In this document: piece by piece, positions 8,196 through 17,454 of the stretch
Layout of the letters: each line of letters opens with the position of its first letter
How positions within the stretch are numbered: the stretch's first letter is position 1
NCBI RefSeq assembly: GCF_000156335.1
Contig: NZ_DS999213.1
Location: forward strand, 2,390,747-2,454,746
Length of the DNA stretch: 64,000 nt
Direction: 5' to 3'
Origin: Roseobacter sp. GAI101
GTDB lineage: Bacteria > Pseudomonadota > Alphaproteobacteria > Rhodobacterales > Rhodobacteraceae
Position numbers and translations under genes: made by a program
The notes under the pieces: model-generated
Seen by the model: the letters and a program-made list of their open reading frames with translations, nothing else
What the model was told of the DNA's origin: nothing
Databases searched by the model: none

Positions 8196-9125
8196 ATGTT
8201 GGCGATCTTCCTCAAAACTCTGCCGTTTTTCGCGCTGATCGGTCTGGGCTACTGGGCCGGTCGCACCCGTTTCTTCACGTCCGAAGCAACGGCCTACCTT
8301 ACTAAATTCGTGTTCTATTTCGCCCTTTCGGCAATGCTGTTCAACTTCTCCGCCAACCTGTCGCTGGCAGAGGTCTGGGACGGCCGCCTTGTCGCTGCCT
8401 ATCTGTGGGGCACGGCCTTTGTCTACGGGCTCGTCAGCCTGATCGGCTTTCTGCGTAATCTTGACGTCGCCAACAACGCGATGGAAGCGCAATGCGCCGT
8501 GATCGGCAACACTGGCTTTCTAGGTGTCCCGATGCTGACCCTGCTGCTGGGACCAGAGGCGATCGGCCCGGTCGTCCTCGCGCTCGCCGTTGATCTGATC
8601 ATATTCTCCAGCCTGATCGTGATCCTGATCACCGCCAGCCGCGATGGTCAAATGAGCCTGCGCGTCATCCGCACCATCGGCCTGGGGCTGCTGAAGAACC
8701 CGATGATCGTGGCGATGACCCTGGGCTTTGTGTGGTCCGGCCTGCGTCTGCCGATCCCAACCCCGATGAACGACTTTCTGGTCATGCTCGGGGCCGCCGC
8801 CACCCCCGGTGCGCTCTTCGCGATTGGGGCCTCCCTCGCCTCGAAATCCGCCGAAAAACTTTATGTCGCGGGCTGGCTCAGCTTTTGCAAACTGGTGCTG
8901 CACCCTGCCTTCGTCGCCATCGCGGCCCTCTTAATTTTCAGGGTCGACCCCTACAAAGCCGGTGTCATCATCTCCGCTGCTGCCCTGCCCGTCGCGGGGA
9001 ATGTCTATATGCTGGCCCAACACTATAACGTCGGCCCGCAACGCGTTTCCGCGGCCATCCTCGTCTCGACCGCGATCAGCATCCTCAGCGTCAGCATTGT
9101 GATCGCCTGGGTCACAACATTCTAG
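8196..9125 (+). CDS. AEC (auxin efflux carrier) family transporter
   Basis: This 309-residue inner-membrane protein has around ten hydrophobic segments, starting MLAIFLKTLPFFALIGLGYW. The central NTGFLGVPML motif is typical of bacterial AEC/MdcF-type carriers, as are the late GVIISAAALPVAGNVYMLA segment and a C-terminal helix. AEC carriers move small organic anions such as malonate or malate; the substrate cannot be read from sequence. It follows mbfA by 48 bp on the same strand but no functional link is evident. Confidence 0.88.
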   Translation: MLAIFLKTLPFFALIGLGYWAGRTRFFTSEATAYLTKFVFYFALSAMLFNFSANLSLAEVWDGRLVAAYLWGTAFVYGLVSLIGFLRNLDVANNAMEAQCAVIGNTGFLGVPMLTLLLGPEAIGPVVLALAVDLIIFSSLIVILITASRDGQMSLRVIRTIGLGLLKNPMIVAMTLGFVWSGLRLPIPTPMNDFLVMLGAAATPGALFAIGASLASKSAEKLYVAGWLSFCKLVLHPAFVAIAALLIFRVDPYKAGVIISAAALPVAGNVYMLAQHYNVGPQRVSAAILVSTAISILSVSIVIAWVTTF

Positions 9126-9130
9126 ACTTC

Positions 9131-9165
9131 ACCCTTTCCCAAATACTCCCCGCGGAGCGTCCAAC
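9131..9165 (-). repeat. AAATA-YCCCCG intergenic motif, copy 1
   Basis: The spacer between the AEC gene and fghA holds CCCAAATACTCCCCGCGGAG. On the minus strand this reads CTCCGCGGGGAGTATTTGGG. A close relative occurs at 55661-55692. The GC-rich part can form a small hairpin. Similar sequences are, to my recollection, common between genes in Rhodobacteraceae; the function is not established. Confidence 0.4.
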
Positions 9166-9227
9166 CCTTGCCGCAGGCTCCAATGCCCGCTAGCCATGAC
9201 GCAACACCAAAGAAAAGGAGCCACCCC

Positions 9228-10061
9228 ATGAAAACCGTCTCGGAAAACGCCAGTTTCGGTGGCACGCAAGGCGTCTATTCACACAGCTCGGCCGCTTGCA
9301 ACTGCGACATGACCTTCGCCCTCTTCCTGCCCGAAGAGGCCAGACAAGGCCCGGTCCCCCTGCTGTGGTTCCTGTCCGGTCTCACCTGCACCCATGAAAA
9401 CGCCATGACCAAAGCCGGCGCGCAAGCCTGGGCTGCAGAACATGGCATTGCTGTCGTTTTCCCGGATACATCCCCCCGCGGGGACGATGTCGCCGATGAC
9501 GACGCCTATGATCTGGGGAAGGGTGCCGGCTTTTACGTTGATGCCACCCAAGACCCCTGGAAACCGCATTTCCAGATGTGGACCTATATCGCCGAGGAAT
9601 TGCCCGCCCTGCTGGGGGAAAACTTCGCTCTTGATATGGAGCGTCAAGCGATCAGCGGGCACTCCATGGGCGGCCACGGCGCGCTGACGCTGGCGATGAA
9701 CCTTTCAGGGCGGTTCAGATCCGTGTCGGCCTTTGCGCCCATCGCAAACCCCACCGACAGCGACTGGGGCCGCAAACAACTGACCGCCTATCTGGGCGAC
9801 GACGAGGCAACATGGCAAAGCCACGACGCCGCTCTGCTCATGGCCGACAAGGGCTTTGACGGGCCGGTTCTGATCGACCAGGGTACGGACGACCAGTTCC
9901 TCGACCTGCTCAAACCCGAAGCCCTGGCTGCCGCCATTGCAAAACGCCGGCAGAATGCGACCTTCCGGATGCAGCCCGGCTATGATCACAGCTATTTCTT
10001 CATCTCGACCTTCATGGAAGACCACATCGCCTTCCACGCTGATGCCCTTTACGCAGATTGA
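9228..10061 (+). CDS. fghA: S-formylglutathione hydrolase
   Basis: This 277-residue esterase-D family enzyme hydrolyses S-formylglutathione to formate and glutathione, the second step of glutathione-dependent formaldehyde oxidation. The nucleophile Ser sits in [11 protein letters not shown] (about residue 146), the Asp in [10 protein letters not shown] and the His in PGYDHSYFF. The N-terminal [10 protein letters not shown] oxyanion region is characteristic. The ATG at 9228 is preceded by AAAAGGAG; an in-frame upstream start lacks this. The partner formaldehyde dehydrogenase gene is not in the window. Confidence 0.95.
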   Translation: MKTVSENASFGGTQGVYSHSSAACNCDMTFALFLPEEARQGPVPLLWFLSGLTCTHENAMTKAGAQAWAAEHGIAVVFPDTSPRGDDVADDDAYDLGKGAGFYVDATQDPWKPHFQMWTYIAEELPALLGENFALDMERQAISGHSMGGHGALTLAMNLSGRFRSVSAFAPIANPTDSDWGRKQLTAYLGDDEATWQSHDAALLMADKGFDGPVLIDQGTDDQFLDLLKPEALAAAIAKRRQNATFRMQPGYDHSYFFISTFMEDHIAFHADALYAD

Positions 10062-10071
10062 CCCCCTAAGC

Positions 10072-10521
10072 ATGACAGAGCTTTACATCGACGCAGATGC
10101 CTGCCCCGTGAAGGCCGAAGCGGAACGGGTCGCCACACGGCACAAGATCCGCATGCATGTCGTCTCGAACGGAGGGCTACGGCCGTCGCAAAACCCGCTG
10201 GTTGAAACGGTGATCGTCGCGGATGGGCCGGACGTTGCCGACATGTGGATCGCCGACCGCTGCGGCCCAGGCGATGTCGTCGTCACCGGCGATATTCCCC
10301 TGGCCGCGCGCTGCGTCGAAGCCGGAGCGCGGGTTTTGAAACACAACGGCGAAGCCCTGACTTCGGCCAATATCGGCAATGTGCTTGCCACACGGGACCT
10401 CATGACGGACCTGCGGGCAGCAGATCCGTTCAGACAGGGCGGCGGCAAGGCATTTACAAAAGCAGACCGCTCGCGTTTTCTGGAAGCACTTGAGCGCGAA
10501 ATAAGAGCGGCACAGCGATAG
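10072..10521 (+). CDS. YaiI/YqxD (DUF188) family protein
   Basis: This 149-residue PIN-like-fold protein of unknown activity starts [14 protein letters not shown], whose clustered acidic residues are the family hallmark. [20 protein letters not shown] and a C-terminal [14 protein letters not shown] follow, both diagnostic for DUF188. The start lies 11 nt after the fghA stop, and an upstream in-frame reading overlapping fghA is rejected. It is probably cotranscribed with fghA and the HAD gene. Confidence 0.9.
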   Translation: MTELYIDADACPVKAEAERVATRHKIRMHVVSNGGLRPSQNPLVETVIVADGPDVADMWIADRCGPGDVVVTGDIPLAARCVEAGARVLKHNGEALTSANIGNVLATRDLMTDLRAADPFRQGGGKAFTKADRSRFLEALEREIRAAQR

Positions 10522-10549
10522 GGCTGGCCGTTCCTTTGAAAAAACGGTT

Positions 10550-10569
10550 CGGAATTTTCGAAAATTCCG
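10550..10569. repeat. Perfect 20-bp palindrome CGGAATTTTCGAAAATTCCG
   Basis: The 20-bp palindrome lies between the DUF188 stop and the HAD phosphatase start. The transcript could fold it into a tight hairpin, and the double-stranded DNA could bind a dimeric regulator. It has no T-tract on either side, so a simple intrinsic terminator is not supported. I saw no second copy in the window. Confidence 0.6.
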
Positions 10570-10592
10570 GCACCAACACAAAGGGCAGACCC

Positions 10593-11213
10593 ATGAAACC
10601 CAAGGCCGTGGTTTTTGACATCGGAAACGTACTGATCGAATGGCAACCCGAACGGTTTTTCGATTCCGTGATCGGAGAAACCCGCCGCCGCGAAATGTTT
10701 GCGCAAGTTGACCTGCATGGGATGAACGACCGCGTGGACAGTGGCGAGAACTTTACCGACACGATCTATGCCACAGCCGATGCCTATCCCGCCTGGCGCG
10801 ACGAAATCCGCATGTGGCATGACCGCTGGATCGAAATGGCAGCCCCGGTCATCCCCCATTCCCTGCGCCTGATGAAAGCGCTTCAGACCAATGGGATCCC
10901 CGTCTTTTCCCTGACCAACTTCGGCATTCAGTCCTACGATCTGGCCGCACGGCACTATCCGTTTCTGCGTGAATTCGACCGTGATTTCATCTCGGGGCAT
11001 CTATCGATGATCAAACCGGTCCCCGCGATCTATGAAGCATTGGAAGACCAAACGGGCGTCACCCCGTCCGATCTAATCTTTACCGATGATCGGGCGGACA
11101 ACATCGCGGCAGCAAAAGCGCGCGGTTGGCGAACCCATCTTTTCGAAGGCCCCGAAGGCTGGGCCGCCCGCCTCGTCTCCGAAGGACTGCTAAGCGCAGA
11201 AGACGCCGCATGA
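10593..11213 (+). CDS. HAD-superfamily phosphatase (YihX-like)
   Basis: This 206-residue hydrolase carries the nucleophile Asp in VFDIGNVLIEW (residues 6-16). The second motif-I Asp is replaced by Asn, as in YihX-type glucose-1-phosphatases. Motif II is FSLTNFG, the Lys is in SMIKPVPAIY and the acidic motif IV is IFTDDRADNI. A helical cap lies between. The substrate is unassigned, probably a small phosphorylated metabolite. I chose the ATG at 10593 after the palindrome; an upstream in-frame ATG would place the palindrome in the coding sequence. It is coupled to the next gene by ATGA. Confidence 0.87.
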   Translation: MKPKAVVFDIGNVLIEWQPERFFDSVIGETRRREMFAQVDLHGMNDRVDSGENFTDTIYATADAYPAWRDEIRMWHDRWIEMAAPVIPHSLRLMKALQTNGIPVFSLTNFGIQSYDLAARHYPFLREFDRDFISGHLSMIKPVPAIYEALEDQTGVTPSDLIFTDDRADNIAAAKARGWRTHLFEGPEGWAARLVSEGLLSAEDAA

Positions 11214-12130
11214 CGCAGATTGATATCATCCCCTTCGACGCAGGCGAGGCGCAACTGGACTGGATCGGTTTCACCGATGCGCTGGCCGCAGGTCACGACC
11301 TGCCCAAAGCGGAAATCGCCGATACGTTTCTATACCGGGGCCAAGATACGCTGCTTAACCGTGCTGCCTGGATTGACGGCATGGGGCTGGCGGTGAAATC
11401 CGCGACCGTTTTTCCCGGCAACCCTGCCAAGGGTCAGCCGATGGTCAATGGGGGTGTCTCGCTTTATTCGGACGTCGATGGCATGCTGGAAGCGATGGTG
11501 GATTTCCACCTTGTGACGAAATGGAAAACCGCCGGCGACAGCCTGCTGGCCGCACGCCGTCTGGCACGCCCTGACAGCCGCAACATCCTGATCGTAGGCG
11601 CTGGCACCCAAGGTCGTGGCTTGCACGCCGCATATTCCGCCGCTTTCCCGGACGCCAAATTCACGCTGTGGAACCGCACGCCAGACAACGCCAAGGCGAT
11701 GGCCGCAGACATCCCCGGCCTGACCGTCGCCGCCGATCTGGAAGCCGCCGTGCGCGCCGCTGACATCATTACCAGCGCCACCATGTCGACCGCCCCGCTG
11801 ATCAAGGGGGACTGGCTGCAGCCCGGCCAACACCTGGACCTGATCGGGGCCTATCGCCCGGACATGCGCGAAGCCGATGACACCGCGCTGACCCGCGCGC
11901 GCATCTTCGTCGACAGCTACGACACGACCGTCGACCACATCGGAGAAATCAAGATTCCCCTGCAATCAGGGGTCATCACGCGGGAGGCGATCGTCGCAGA
12001 TTACTACAGCCTGGATCAGTTCGTGCGCCGTTCGCCCGACGACATAACCCTGTTCAAGAATGGGGGCGGTGCACATCTGGACCTGATGGCCAGCCGCTAC
12101 ATCCTTGACCGGTGGCGCGCCCGCGCATGA
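11210..12130 (+). CDS. Ornithine cyclodeaminase / mu-crystallin family reductase
   Basis: This 306-residue Rossmann protein belongs to the ornithine cyclodeaminase family. Its dinucleotide motif is ILIVGAGTQGRGLHAAY (about residues 124-140), with ITSATMSTAPLIKGDWL and HLDLIGAYRPDMREAD further on. Family members act as ornithine cyclodeaminases, alanine dehydrogenases or Delta1-pyrroline-2-carboxylate reductases. The last activity is common in proteobacterial proteins of this length, but the substrate cannot be fixed. It overlaps the HAD gene upstream and the decayed hydrolase downstream by ATGA junctions, indicating a former four-gene coupled operon. Confidence 0.85.
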   Translation: MTQIDIIPFDAGEAQLDWIGFTDALAAGHDLPKAEIADTFLYRGQDTLLNRAAWIDGMGLAVKSATVFPGNPAKGQPMVNGGVSLYSDVDGMLEAMVDFHLVTKWKTAGDSLLAARRLARPDSRNILIVGAGTQGRGLHAAYSAAFPDAKFTLWNRTPDNAKAMAADIPGLTVAADLEAAVRAADIITSATMSTAPLIKGDWLQPGQHLDLIGAYRPDMREADDTALTRARIFVDSYDTTVDHIGEIKIPLQSGVITREAIVADYYSLDQFVRRSPDDITLFKNGGGAHLDLMASRYILDRWRARA

Positions 12131-13049
12131 TTTGATTTGCGCTGGTCCTACTGGGGATCATCGCGATTCCGATCCTGATTGAACGCTACCGGTCGCCGAT
12201 GAATGACGTGGCACGGGGCAGCGCACCGGGGCAGTTCGCGGAGCTCAGCCGGGGCGTGACCCATTACGAATGGGTCGGTCCCGCGCGCGGCCCTGTCGCC
12301 GTGTGTGTTCACGGATTGACCACCCCCAGCTTCGTCTGGCGCAGCATCACCAAGGGGCTGGTGCTGATGGGATTCCGCACGCTGATCTATGATCTGTACG
12401 GGCGGGCTATTCGGATCGGCCAAGCGGACCGCAGGACCGCGCCTTTTTCCTGACCCAGCTTGAAGAACTGCTTGAGCGCGAAGGCGTGACAAAACCGATC
12501 ACGCTTTTGGGCTACTCCATGGGGGGCTCAATCGCTGCGTGTTTTGCGGCAGCCAACCCTGACCGCATCGACCGTTTGGTGCTGCTCGCCCCCGCCGGGA
12601 TGGGGCTGACACACCACAAGCTGACCAATTTCATCGCCAAAACCCAAGTCATCGGGGACTGGCTGATGCTTGCCCTCTTTCCCACGATGTTCCGGCGCGG
12701 CATCAAGGCCGAACAGGCCGACTCCGCCAGCGTGGCATCTGTCCATAAGGGGCAGCACGCTCAGCTGGACTATAAACGCTACGTGGCCGCTGTGCTTGCC
12801 AGCCGCCGTGGTATTCTGAGGGAGGTTTTGCGCGACGAACATCGCGCGATCCATGCATCCGGTATCCCGGTGTTGGCCATCTGGGGCGGCAATGATCAGG
12901 TCATTCCGCAAACCGCCATCGGAAGCCTGGCCGAATGGAACCGCGCCGTCGAACACGAGGTGATTTCAGGGGCCGGGCATGGCCTGCCCTACACCCACGC
13001 CAACGAGGTGATCGCGAAGATCCGCGACCACCTGTTTGACGCGACCTAG
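12127..13049 (+). pseudogene. Alpha/beta hydrolase with nonsense codon 3 and a frameshift
   Basis: Read conceptually, this is a membrane-anchored alpha/beta hydrolase of about 306 residues. An ATG at 12127 overlaps the previous stop, but codon 3 is TGA. It is followed in frame by a hydrophobic anchor (FALVLLGIIAIPILIERY) and the oxyanion motif CVHGLTTPSF. At 12404-12406 one G appears missing: reading shifts from YDLYGR into GYSDRPSGPQDR. The rest contains the nucleophile GYSMGG, Asp in WGGNDQVIP and His in GAGHGLPY. An intact catalytic half (12486-13049) could still be translated alone, but it would lack the oxyanion strand. Both lesions may be real decay; a base-calling error could explain the frameshift but less easily the stop. 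Confidence 0.85.
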
Positions 13050-14350
13050 GCTGTCACCAGTCCCTCAAGGCGTTTTTCGCGGATCGGCAGATGGACCACC
13101 GCGCTGAATGCCCCGACGGCAACGCCGATCCACCAAACGGCCGTGTAGCCGCCGTAAACATCATAAAGCCGCCCGCCCAGCCAGACACCGACAAAGCTGC
13201 CCAACTGATGGCTGAAAAACACGATACCATAAAGCGTACCCATATAACGCAGCCCATAGATATGGGCGACCAACCCGCTCGTCAGCGGCACGGTCGCCAA
13301 CCAAAGCGATCCCATCGCGATCGAAAATACGATCACCGACAGCGGTGTGATCGGCAACAGGATGAACAGTGCCGACACAACGGTGCGCGCAGTATAGACG
13401 CCCGCCAGCAGGTATTTCTTTGAATACCGCTTGCCCGCCCAACCAGCCAGCAACGTCCCCCCGATATTCGCGAGGCCGATCAGCGAAATTGCCACGGCCC
13501 CCAACGCAGAGGTCGTCGTGATGCCGATGCTGTGCAAGGCGCTCCCGACAAGGATCGGGCCACAAAGCTCTGTCACGAAGGCCGGGAAATGCGCCGTCAA
13601 GAACGCCAGTTGATAGCCGCAGGAAAAGAAACCGACGAAGATCAGCGTAAAGGAAGGGTCTTTGAATGCCTTGATCAGGATCTCTCCAAGGCTTTCGTCA
13701 AGTTCGGTAATGGTGGCCTTGGCGGGGGCGCGCATCAGCGGCAGCGTCAGGGTCATCGCCAGGACTGTCCCGGCAAACACCAGGAATGTGCTTTGCCACG
13801 TCAGAAACCCCAGCATCCATTCCGCCACAGGCGCGCCGAATACCTGCCCCGCACTGCCGGCCGCCGTTACAATCGCCAGCGACATGGACCGGTTTTCCGC
13901 ACTCGACGCGCGCCCGACTACGGCCAGGATCACGCCGAACCCCGTGCCCGCGATGCCAAAGCCAACCAGCCATGCATAGGTCTGATGCTCTAGCGGGGTG
14001 ACCGAGTTTGCCGAGAGAACCAGCCCAATCGCATAAACGATGGACCCGATGACAATCGCACGTCGATCCCCGATTTTCTCGGCCATCGCGCCAAAAAACG
14101 GCTGTCCGATCCCCCAGGCAAGGTTCTGAATGGCGATGGCCAGCGAAAACTCGGACCGTAACCAGCCGAATTCGGCGGCGATGGGAATCTGGAATACGCC
14201 GAAGGATGCTCGCACTGCGAAACTGACCATGATGATCAGGCAGCTTACGATCAAAACAGGTGTAAAGATTGATGCGTTCTTTTCCAAGTCACTGTCCTTT
14301 GGCGTTTTTGATTTGCACCCTATCCTTGAAAATTGCGGCGTCAATTCCAT
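13046..14350 (-). CDS. MFS transporter, oxalate/formate antiporter-like
   Basis: This 434-residue major facilitator has about twelve hydrophobic segments. They include the conserved early ASFGVFQIPIAAEFGW, the loop AEKIGDRRAIV between helices 2 and 3, and a central cytosolic loop near residues 215-235. The pattern best fits the OFA/monocarboxylate group that exchanges organic acids, but the substrate is unknown. Its stop shares CTAG with the hydrolase pseudogene stop. The ATG at 14350 gives a 30-residue polar leader; a start further in is possible. It diverges from zapE. Confidence 0.85.
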   Translation of the reverse strand: MELTPQFSRIGCKSKTPKDSDLEKNASIFTPVLIVSCLIIMVSFAVRASFGVFQIPIAAEFGWLRSEFSLAIAIQNLAWGIGQPFFGAMAEKIGDRRAIVIGSIVYAIGLVLSANSVTPLEHQTYAWLVGFGIAGTGFGVILAVVGRASSAENRSMSLAIVTAAGSAGQVFGAPVAEWMLGFLTWQSTFLVFAGTVLAMTLTLPLMRAPAKATITELDESLGEILIKAFKDPSFTLIFVGFFSCGYQLAFLTAHFPAFVTELCGPILVGSALHSIGITTTSALGAVAISLIGLANIGGTLLAGWAGKRYSKKYLLAGVYTARTVVSALFILLPITPLSVIVFSIAMGSLWLATVPLTSGLVAHIYGLRYMGTLYGIVFFSHQLGSFVGVWLGGRLYDVYGGYTAVWWIGVAVGAFSAVVHLPIREKRLEGLVTA

Positions 14351-14424
14351 TTGGCGGGCTCAAGACGCATACCCAATGGCTTGCACTTCTTTTCAAAGGC
14401 CCCCGCGCGTTGTAAGCCACAACC

Positions 14425-15483
14425 ATGACCGATTTACGCACCCTTTATGACCAACGCATCGCGGACGGCAGCCTGACGGCAGACCCCGCCCAAGAAGCCG
14501 TATTGCCGGAACTGGATCGCATCCGGACGGCCCTGATGAACCCTGAAAAGAAAGGGTTTTTCAGACGTGCCCCTGAACCGCCCAAGGGGCTGTATCTTTG
14601 GGGGGGCGTTGGCCGTGGCAAGTCGATGCTGATGGATATGTTCGCGGCAAATATGGGCGATGTGCCGGTGCGCCGGGTCCATTTCCACGCCTTCATGCAG
14701 GAAATTCACAGCGCCATGCACGAGGCCCGCAAGACCGGCGTCGATGATGCCATTGCGCCTGTCGCTGAACAGGTTGCCGCGTCCGTCAAGCTGCTGGCCT
14801 TTGACGAAATGCAAATCAGCGACATCACCGACGCCATGATCGTCGGTCGGTTGTTTCAAGCGTTGTTCGCTGCGGGGGTGGTCGTGGTGACGACCTCGAA
14901 CCGTGTGCCGGATGATTTGTACAAAGACGGTCTGAACCGTCAGATTTTCCTGCCATTCATCGAATTGATCAAAGAAAAGATGGAGGTCTGGGAACTGACC
15001 AGCCCCCGTGATTACCGGCAGGACCGGCTGGCGGGCACGCAGTCGTATTTCACCCCGGTGAATGCCGAAAGCCGCGCCGCGATGGACGCGGTCTGGAGTG
15101 ACCTTGCCGGCGGTGAGGGGCAGGAACTGACCCTGAGGGTCAAGGGGCGCGATGTCGTCATACCACAGTTTCGAAATGGCGTGGCCCGCGCGGGGTTTCA
15201 CACCCTCTGCGGACATGCCTTGGGGGCTGCGGATTATCTGACCTTGGCGGATGCGGTGCGGGTTCTGCTGCTTGATAATATCCCGACGCTGGGCCGGTCA
15301 AATTTCAACGAGGCAAAGCGTTTCGTCACGCTGATCGACGCCCTTTACGAGGCCAAGGTTCGCCTGATCTGCTCGGCAGCGGCATCGCCCGAAATGCTTT
15401 ACCTTGAAGGCGAAGGCATCTTTGAGTTTGAACGCACGGCGTCCCGCCTGCGCGAGATGCAGGCCGAAGGATGGGGCACCTAG
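14425..15483 (+). CDS. zapE: Cell division ATPase ZapE (AFG1 family)
   Basis: This 352-residue P-loop ATPase has Walker A LWGGVGRGKSMLMDMF (about residue 60), the family motif VHFHAFMQEIH, Walker B LLAFDEMQISD and sensor TTSNRVPDDLYKDGL. Bacterial members bind FtsZ and modulate Z-ring constriction, while mitochondrial AFG1 acts in protein quality control. Length is normal and the gene stands alone, divergent from the MFS gene. In many alphaproteobacteria zapE precedes mdh; here it does not. Confidence 0.93.
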   Translation: MTDLRTLYDQRIADGSLTADPAQEAVLPELDRIRTALMNPEKKGFFRRAPEPPKGLYLWGGVGRGKSMLMDMFAANMGDVPVRRVHFHAFMQEIHSAMHEARKTGVDDAIAPVAEQVAASVKLLAFDEMQISDITDAMIVGRLFQALFAAGVVVVTTSNRVPDDLYKDGLNRQIFLPFIELIKEKMEVWELTSPRDYRQDRLAGTQSYFTPVNAESRAAMDAVWSDLAGGEGQELTLRVKGRDVVIPQFRNGVARAGFHTLCGHALGAADYLTLADAVRVLLLDNIPTLGRSNFNEAKRFVTLIDALYEAKVRLICSAAASPEMLYLEGEGIFEFERTASRLREMQAEGWGT

Positions 15484-15546
15484 AGCCCCGGAGGTTCGCA
15501 TCCTGCCCTGCCAAGGTTTTCGCCACCCGGCGCGCCAGCGAAGCTG

Positions 15547-16083
15547 TCAGAACGATCCTAAAGATGCTGCAGGGGCGACGTGGGCAAGGGTTTTCGGCGG
15601 GTTTTGCGCAAGCTGGATGGCGCTGAGCAGACTTGCCGTATCAAGCCGCCCTGTCTGGGTCAGTAACGCGTCAGGGGGTTTGAAATGCCCCCTTGCTGCT
15701 GCACTGTTCAGAAGGGAATCAATATAGGCGTCTGACTTTTCAGCGCTGATTGCCCAGACCAGATAGGATCGCAGGGTATGATCCTTGTCCGTGCCATCAA
15801 AAGATTTCACCGCCTGTTCGATCAGCGAAGGCATATCCACCGCCCCATCAGCCTGCATCCGGTGCAGCATTTCTGCAGTAGTCAGCGGCGTTGCCCCTGC
15901 GACCAGCGATGCCGGTAATATCTGTTCAGCCCCGCCAATGTCGTGTTCCAGAACCGGTGCCGCGTGGTAAGGACCGCGCCCCTGATCCAGGATCAGGAAA
16001 CCGACCGTGACAACGGCGACCAGACAGAACAATGCGATCATCACCTGTTGAAAAAAGCCATGTTGCGTTTGTGTGGTGATCAC
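15547..16083 (-). CDS. Membrane-anchored protein of unknown function
   Basis: I do not recognise this 178-residue protein. A single hydrophobic segment (about residues 14-32, VMIALFCLVAVVTVGFLIL) suggests an N-terminal membrane anchor. A periplasmic part of about 145 residues, largely helical and without cysteines, follows. The start is GTG at 16083, preceded on the minus strand by a G-rich stretch (TGGGGGGCC) suitable as a ribosome site. It lies between zapE (convergent) and folC, whose start is much further upstream on the same strand. It has codon use like its neighbours and is probably a real gene. Confidence 0.6.
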   Translation of the reverse strand: MITTQTQHGFFQQVMIALFCLVAVVTVGFLILDQGRGPYHAAPVLEHDIGGAEQILPASLVAGATPLTTAEMLHRMQADGAVDMPSLIEQAVKSFDGTDKDHTLRSYLVWAISAEKSDAYIDSLLNSAAARGHFKPPDALLTQTGRLDTASLLSAIQLAQNPPKTLAHVAPAASLGSF

Positions 16084-16179
16084 CAGAAGGCCCCCCAGGA
16101 ACGTGAATGAAGTACACGTCGATCTTAGGGGACCAAAAAATGATAATTCGTAAACGCCTCGCGGTTCAGCACAGAAAAA

Positions 16180-17454
16180 CTAGCTGTTTTCCCTCAGCAC
16201 AGCCCCCGCCAAATACAAAGAGCCGCAAATCAGAACACGTGCGTTGCTATCCAGCGCGTTGATGGCCGATAGAGCCTCTTGCACGCTGTCCGATTGAACG
16301 GCAGTCAAGCCTGCGCTTTCGGCGGCATGGGCTGTTTCAGCAGCAGGCAACGTTGCCGCTTCACCCGGAATGGATACCGCAAAGAGCTTGTCTGCATGGG
16401 CCGCAAGCGGGCGCAGATAGCCGCCGATGTCCTTGGTGTTCAGCATGCCGCAGATCAAATAGGTCGGGCGTTTGGGCATGTCCTTTAGCAAGGCGGCGAT
16501 TGCGTCGCCCGCAGCAGGGTTATGCCCGCCATCCAGCCAAAGCTCGGCATGGGGTGCCGTGTCCACCAAAGGGCCCTTGCACAAACGCTGCATCCGCGCA
16601 GGCCATTGGGCCTGTGTCACGGCGGCCTCGCAAGGGCCGGACGCGATCCCCAGATGTCGCAGCGCGGCAAGGGCAGCACCCGCATTGGATATCTGGTGCG
16701 CGCCCAACAGGTTGGGCTTGGGCAGATCCAGCAAACCGGTCTCGTCCTGATACACCATGCGGCCCGCTTCTGCGCCCACATGCCACTGCTGCCCGTAAGC
16801 CAGCACAGGGGCCATATGGCGCGCGGCCTCGGCCTCTATCACGGCCAGTGCCGCGTCCTGCTGGGGGCCAACGACGCACGGCACGCGCCGTTTGATGATG
16901 CCCGCCTTTTCGCCTGCAATCTCGGCCAGTGTATCGCCCAGATATTGCTGGTGGTCGATCGATACCGGTGTGATCACCGTCAGCGCTGGCGCGTCGATCA
17001 CATTGGTCGCGTCCAACCGCCCCCCAAGGCCGACCTCAAGCAAGGTATAGTCGGCAGGAGTCCGTGCAAAAGCCAGCAAAGCGGCACAGGTCGTGATCTC
17101 GAAATAGGTGATGTTTCCGCCACCGTTGGCGTCGTAACATTCGTCAAGAACCGCCGTAAGATCAGGTTCGGAAATCAGATCGCCAGCCACACGGATACGC
17201 TCGTGGAACCGCGCCAGATGGGGCGAGGTATAGGCGTGCACCCGGTGACCTGCTGCCTCAAGACCTGCGCGGATCATCGCTTGGGTCGACCCCTTGCCGT
17301 TCGTGCCGGCAATATGGATCACCGGCGGCAAGTCGTTTTGCGGGTTGCCCAAGGCGTCCAGCAACCGCCACATCCGGTCCAGGGTCAGATCAATGATCTT
17401 GGGGTGCAGCGCCATCATGCGCGCCAACACCGCATCAGAGGTTTGGACGCTCAT
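16180..17454 (-). CDS. folC: Bifunctional folylpolyglutamate/dihydrofolate synthase FolC
   Basis: This 424-residue Mur-ligase-type enzyme adds glutamate to dihydropteroate and folates. It shows the P-loop VIHIAGTNGKGSTQAMIRAGL (near residue 45), the YTSPHLARFHERI loop and LEVGLGGRLDATN with the metal-binding Glu. VSIDHQQYLGDTLAEIAGEKAGI and the C-terminal DGGHNPAAGDAI also match. The start ATG overlaps the accD stop by 4 nt. The accD-folC order is conserved widely in bacteria. Confidence 0.95.
   Translation of the reverse strand: MSVQTSDAVLARMMALHPKIIDLTLDRMWRLLDALGNPQNDLPPVIHIAGTNGKGSTQAMIRAGLEAAGHRVHAYTSPHLARFHERIRVAGDLISEPDLTAVLDECYDANGGGNITYFEITTCAALLAFARTPADYTLLEVGLGGRLDATNVIDAPALTVITPVSIDHQQYLGDTLAEIAGEKAGIIKRRVPCVVGPQQDAALAVIEAEAARHMAPVLAYGQQWHVGAEAGRMVYQDETGLLDLPKPNLLGAHQISNAGAALAALRHLGIASGPCEAAVTQAQWPARMQRLCKGPLVDTAPHAELWLDGGHNPAAGDAIAALLKDMPKRPTYLICGMLNTKDIGGYLRPLAAHADKLFAVSIPGEAATLPAAETAHAAESAGLTAVQSDSVQEALSAINALDSNARVLICGSLYLAGAVLRENS

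Noticed and set aside
9168-9227. Longer start for fghA
   Set aside because: The ATG at 9228 has AAAAGGAG upstream and gives the normal family length; the extension is not family-like.
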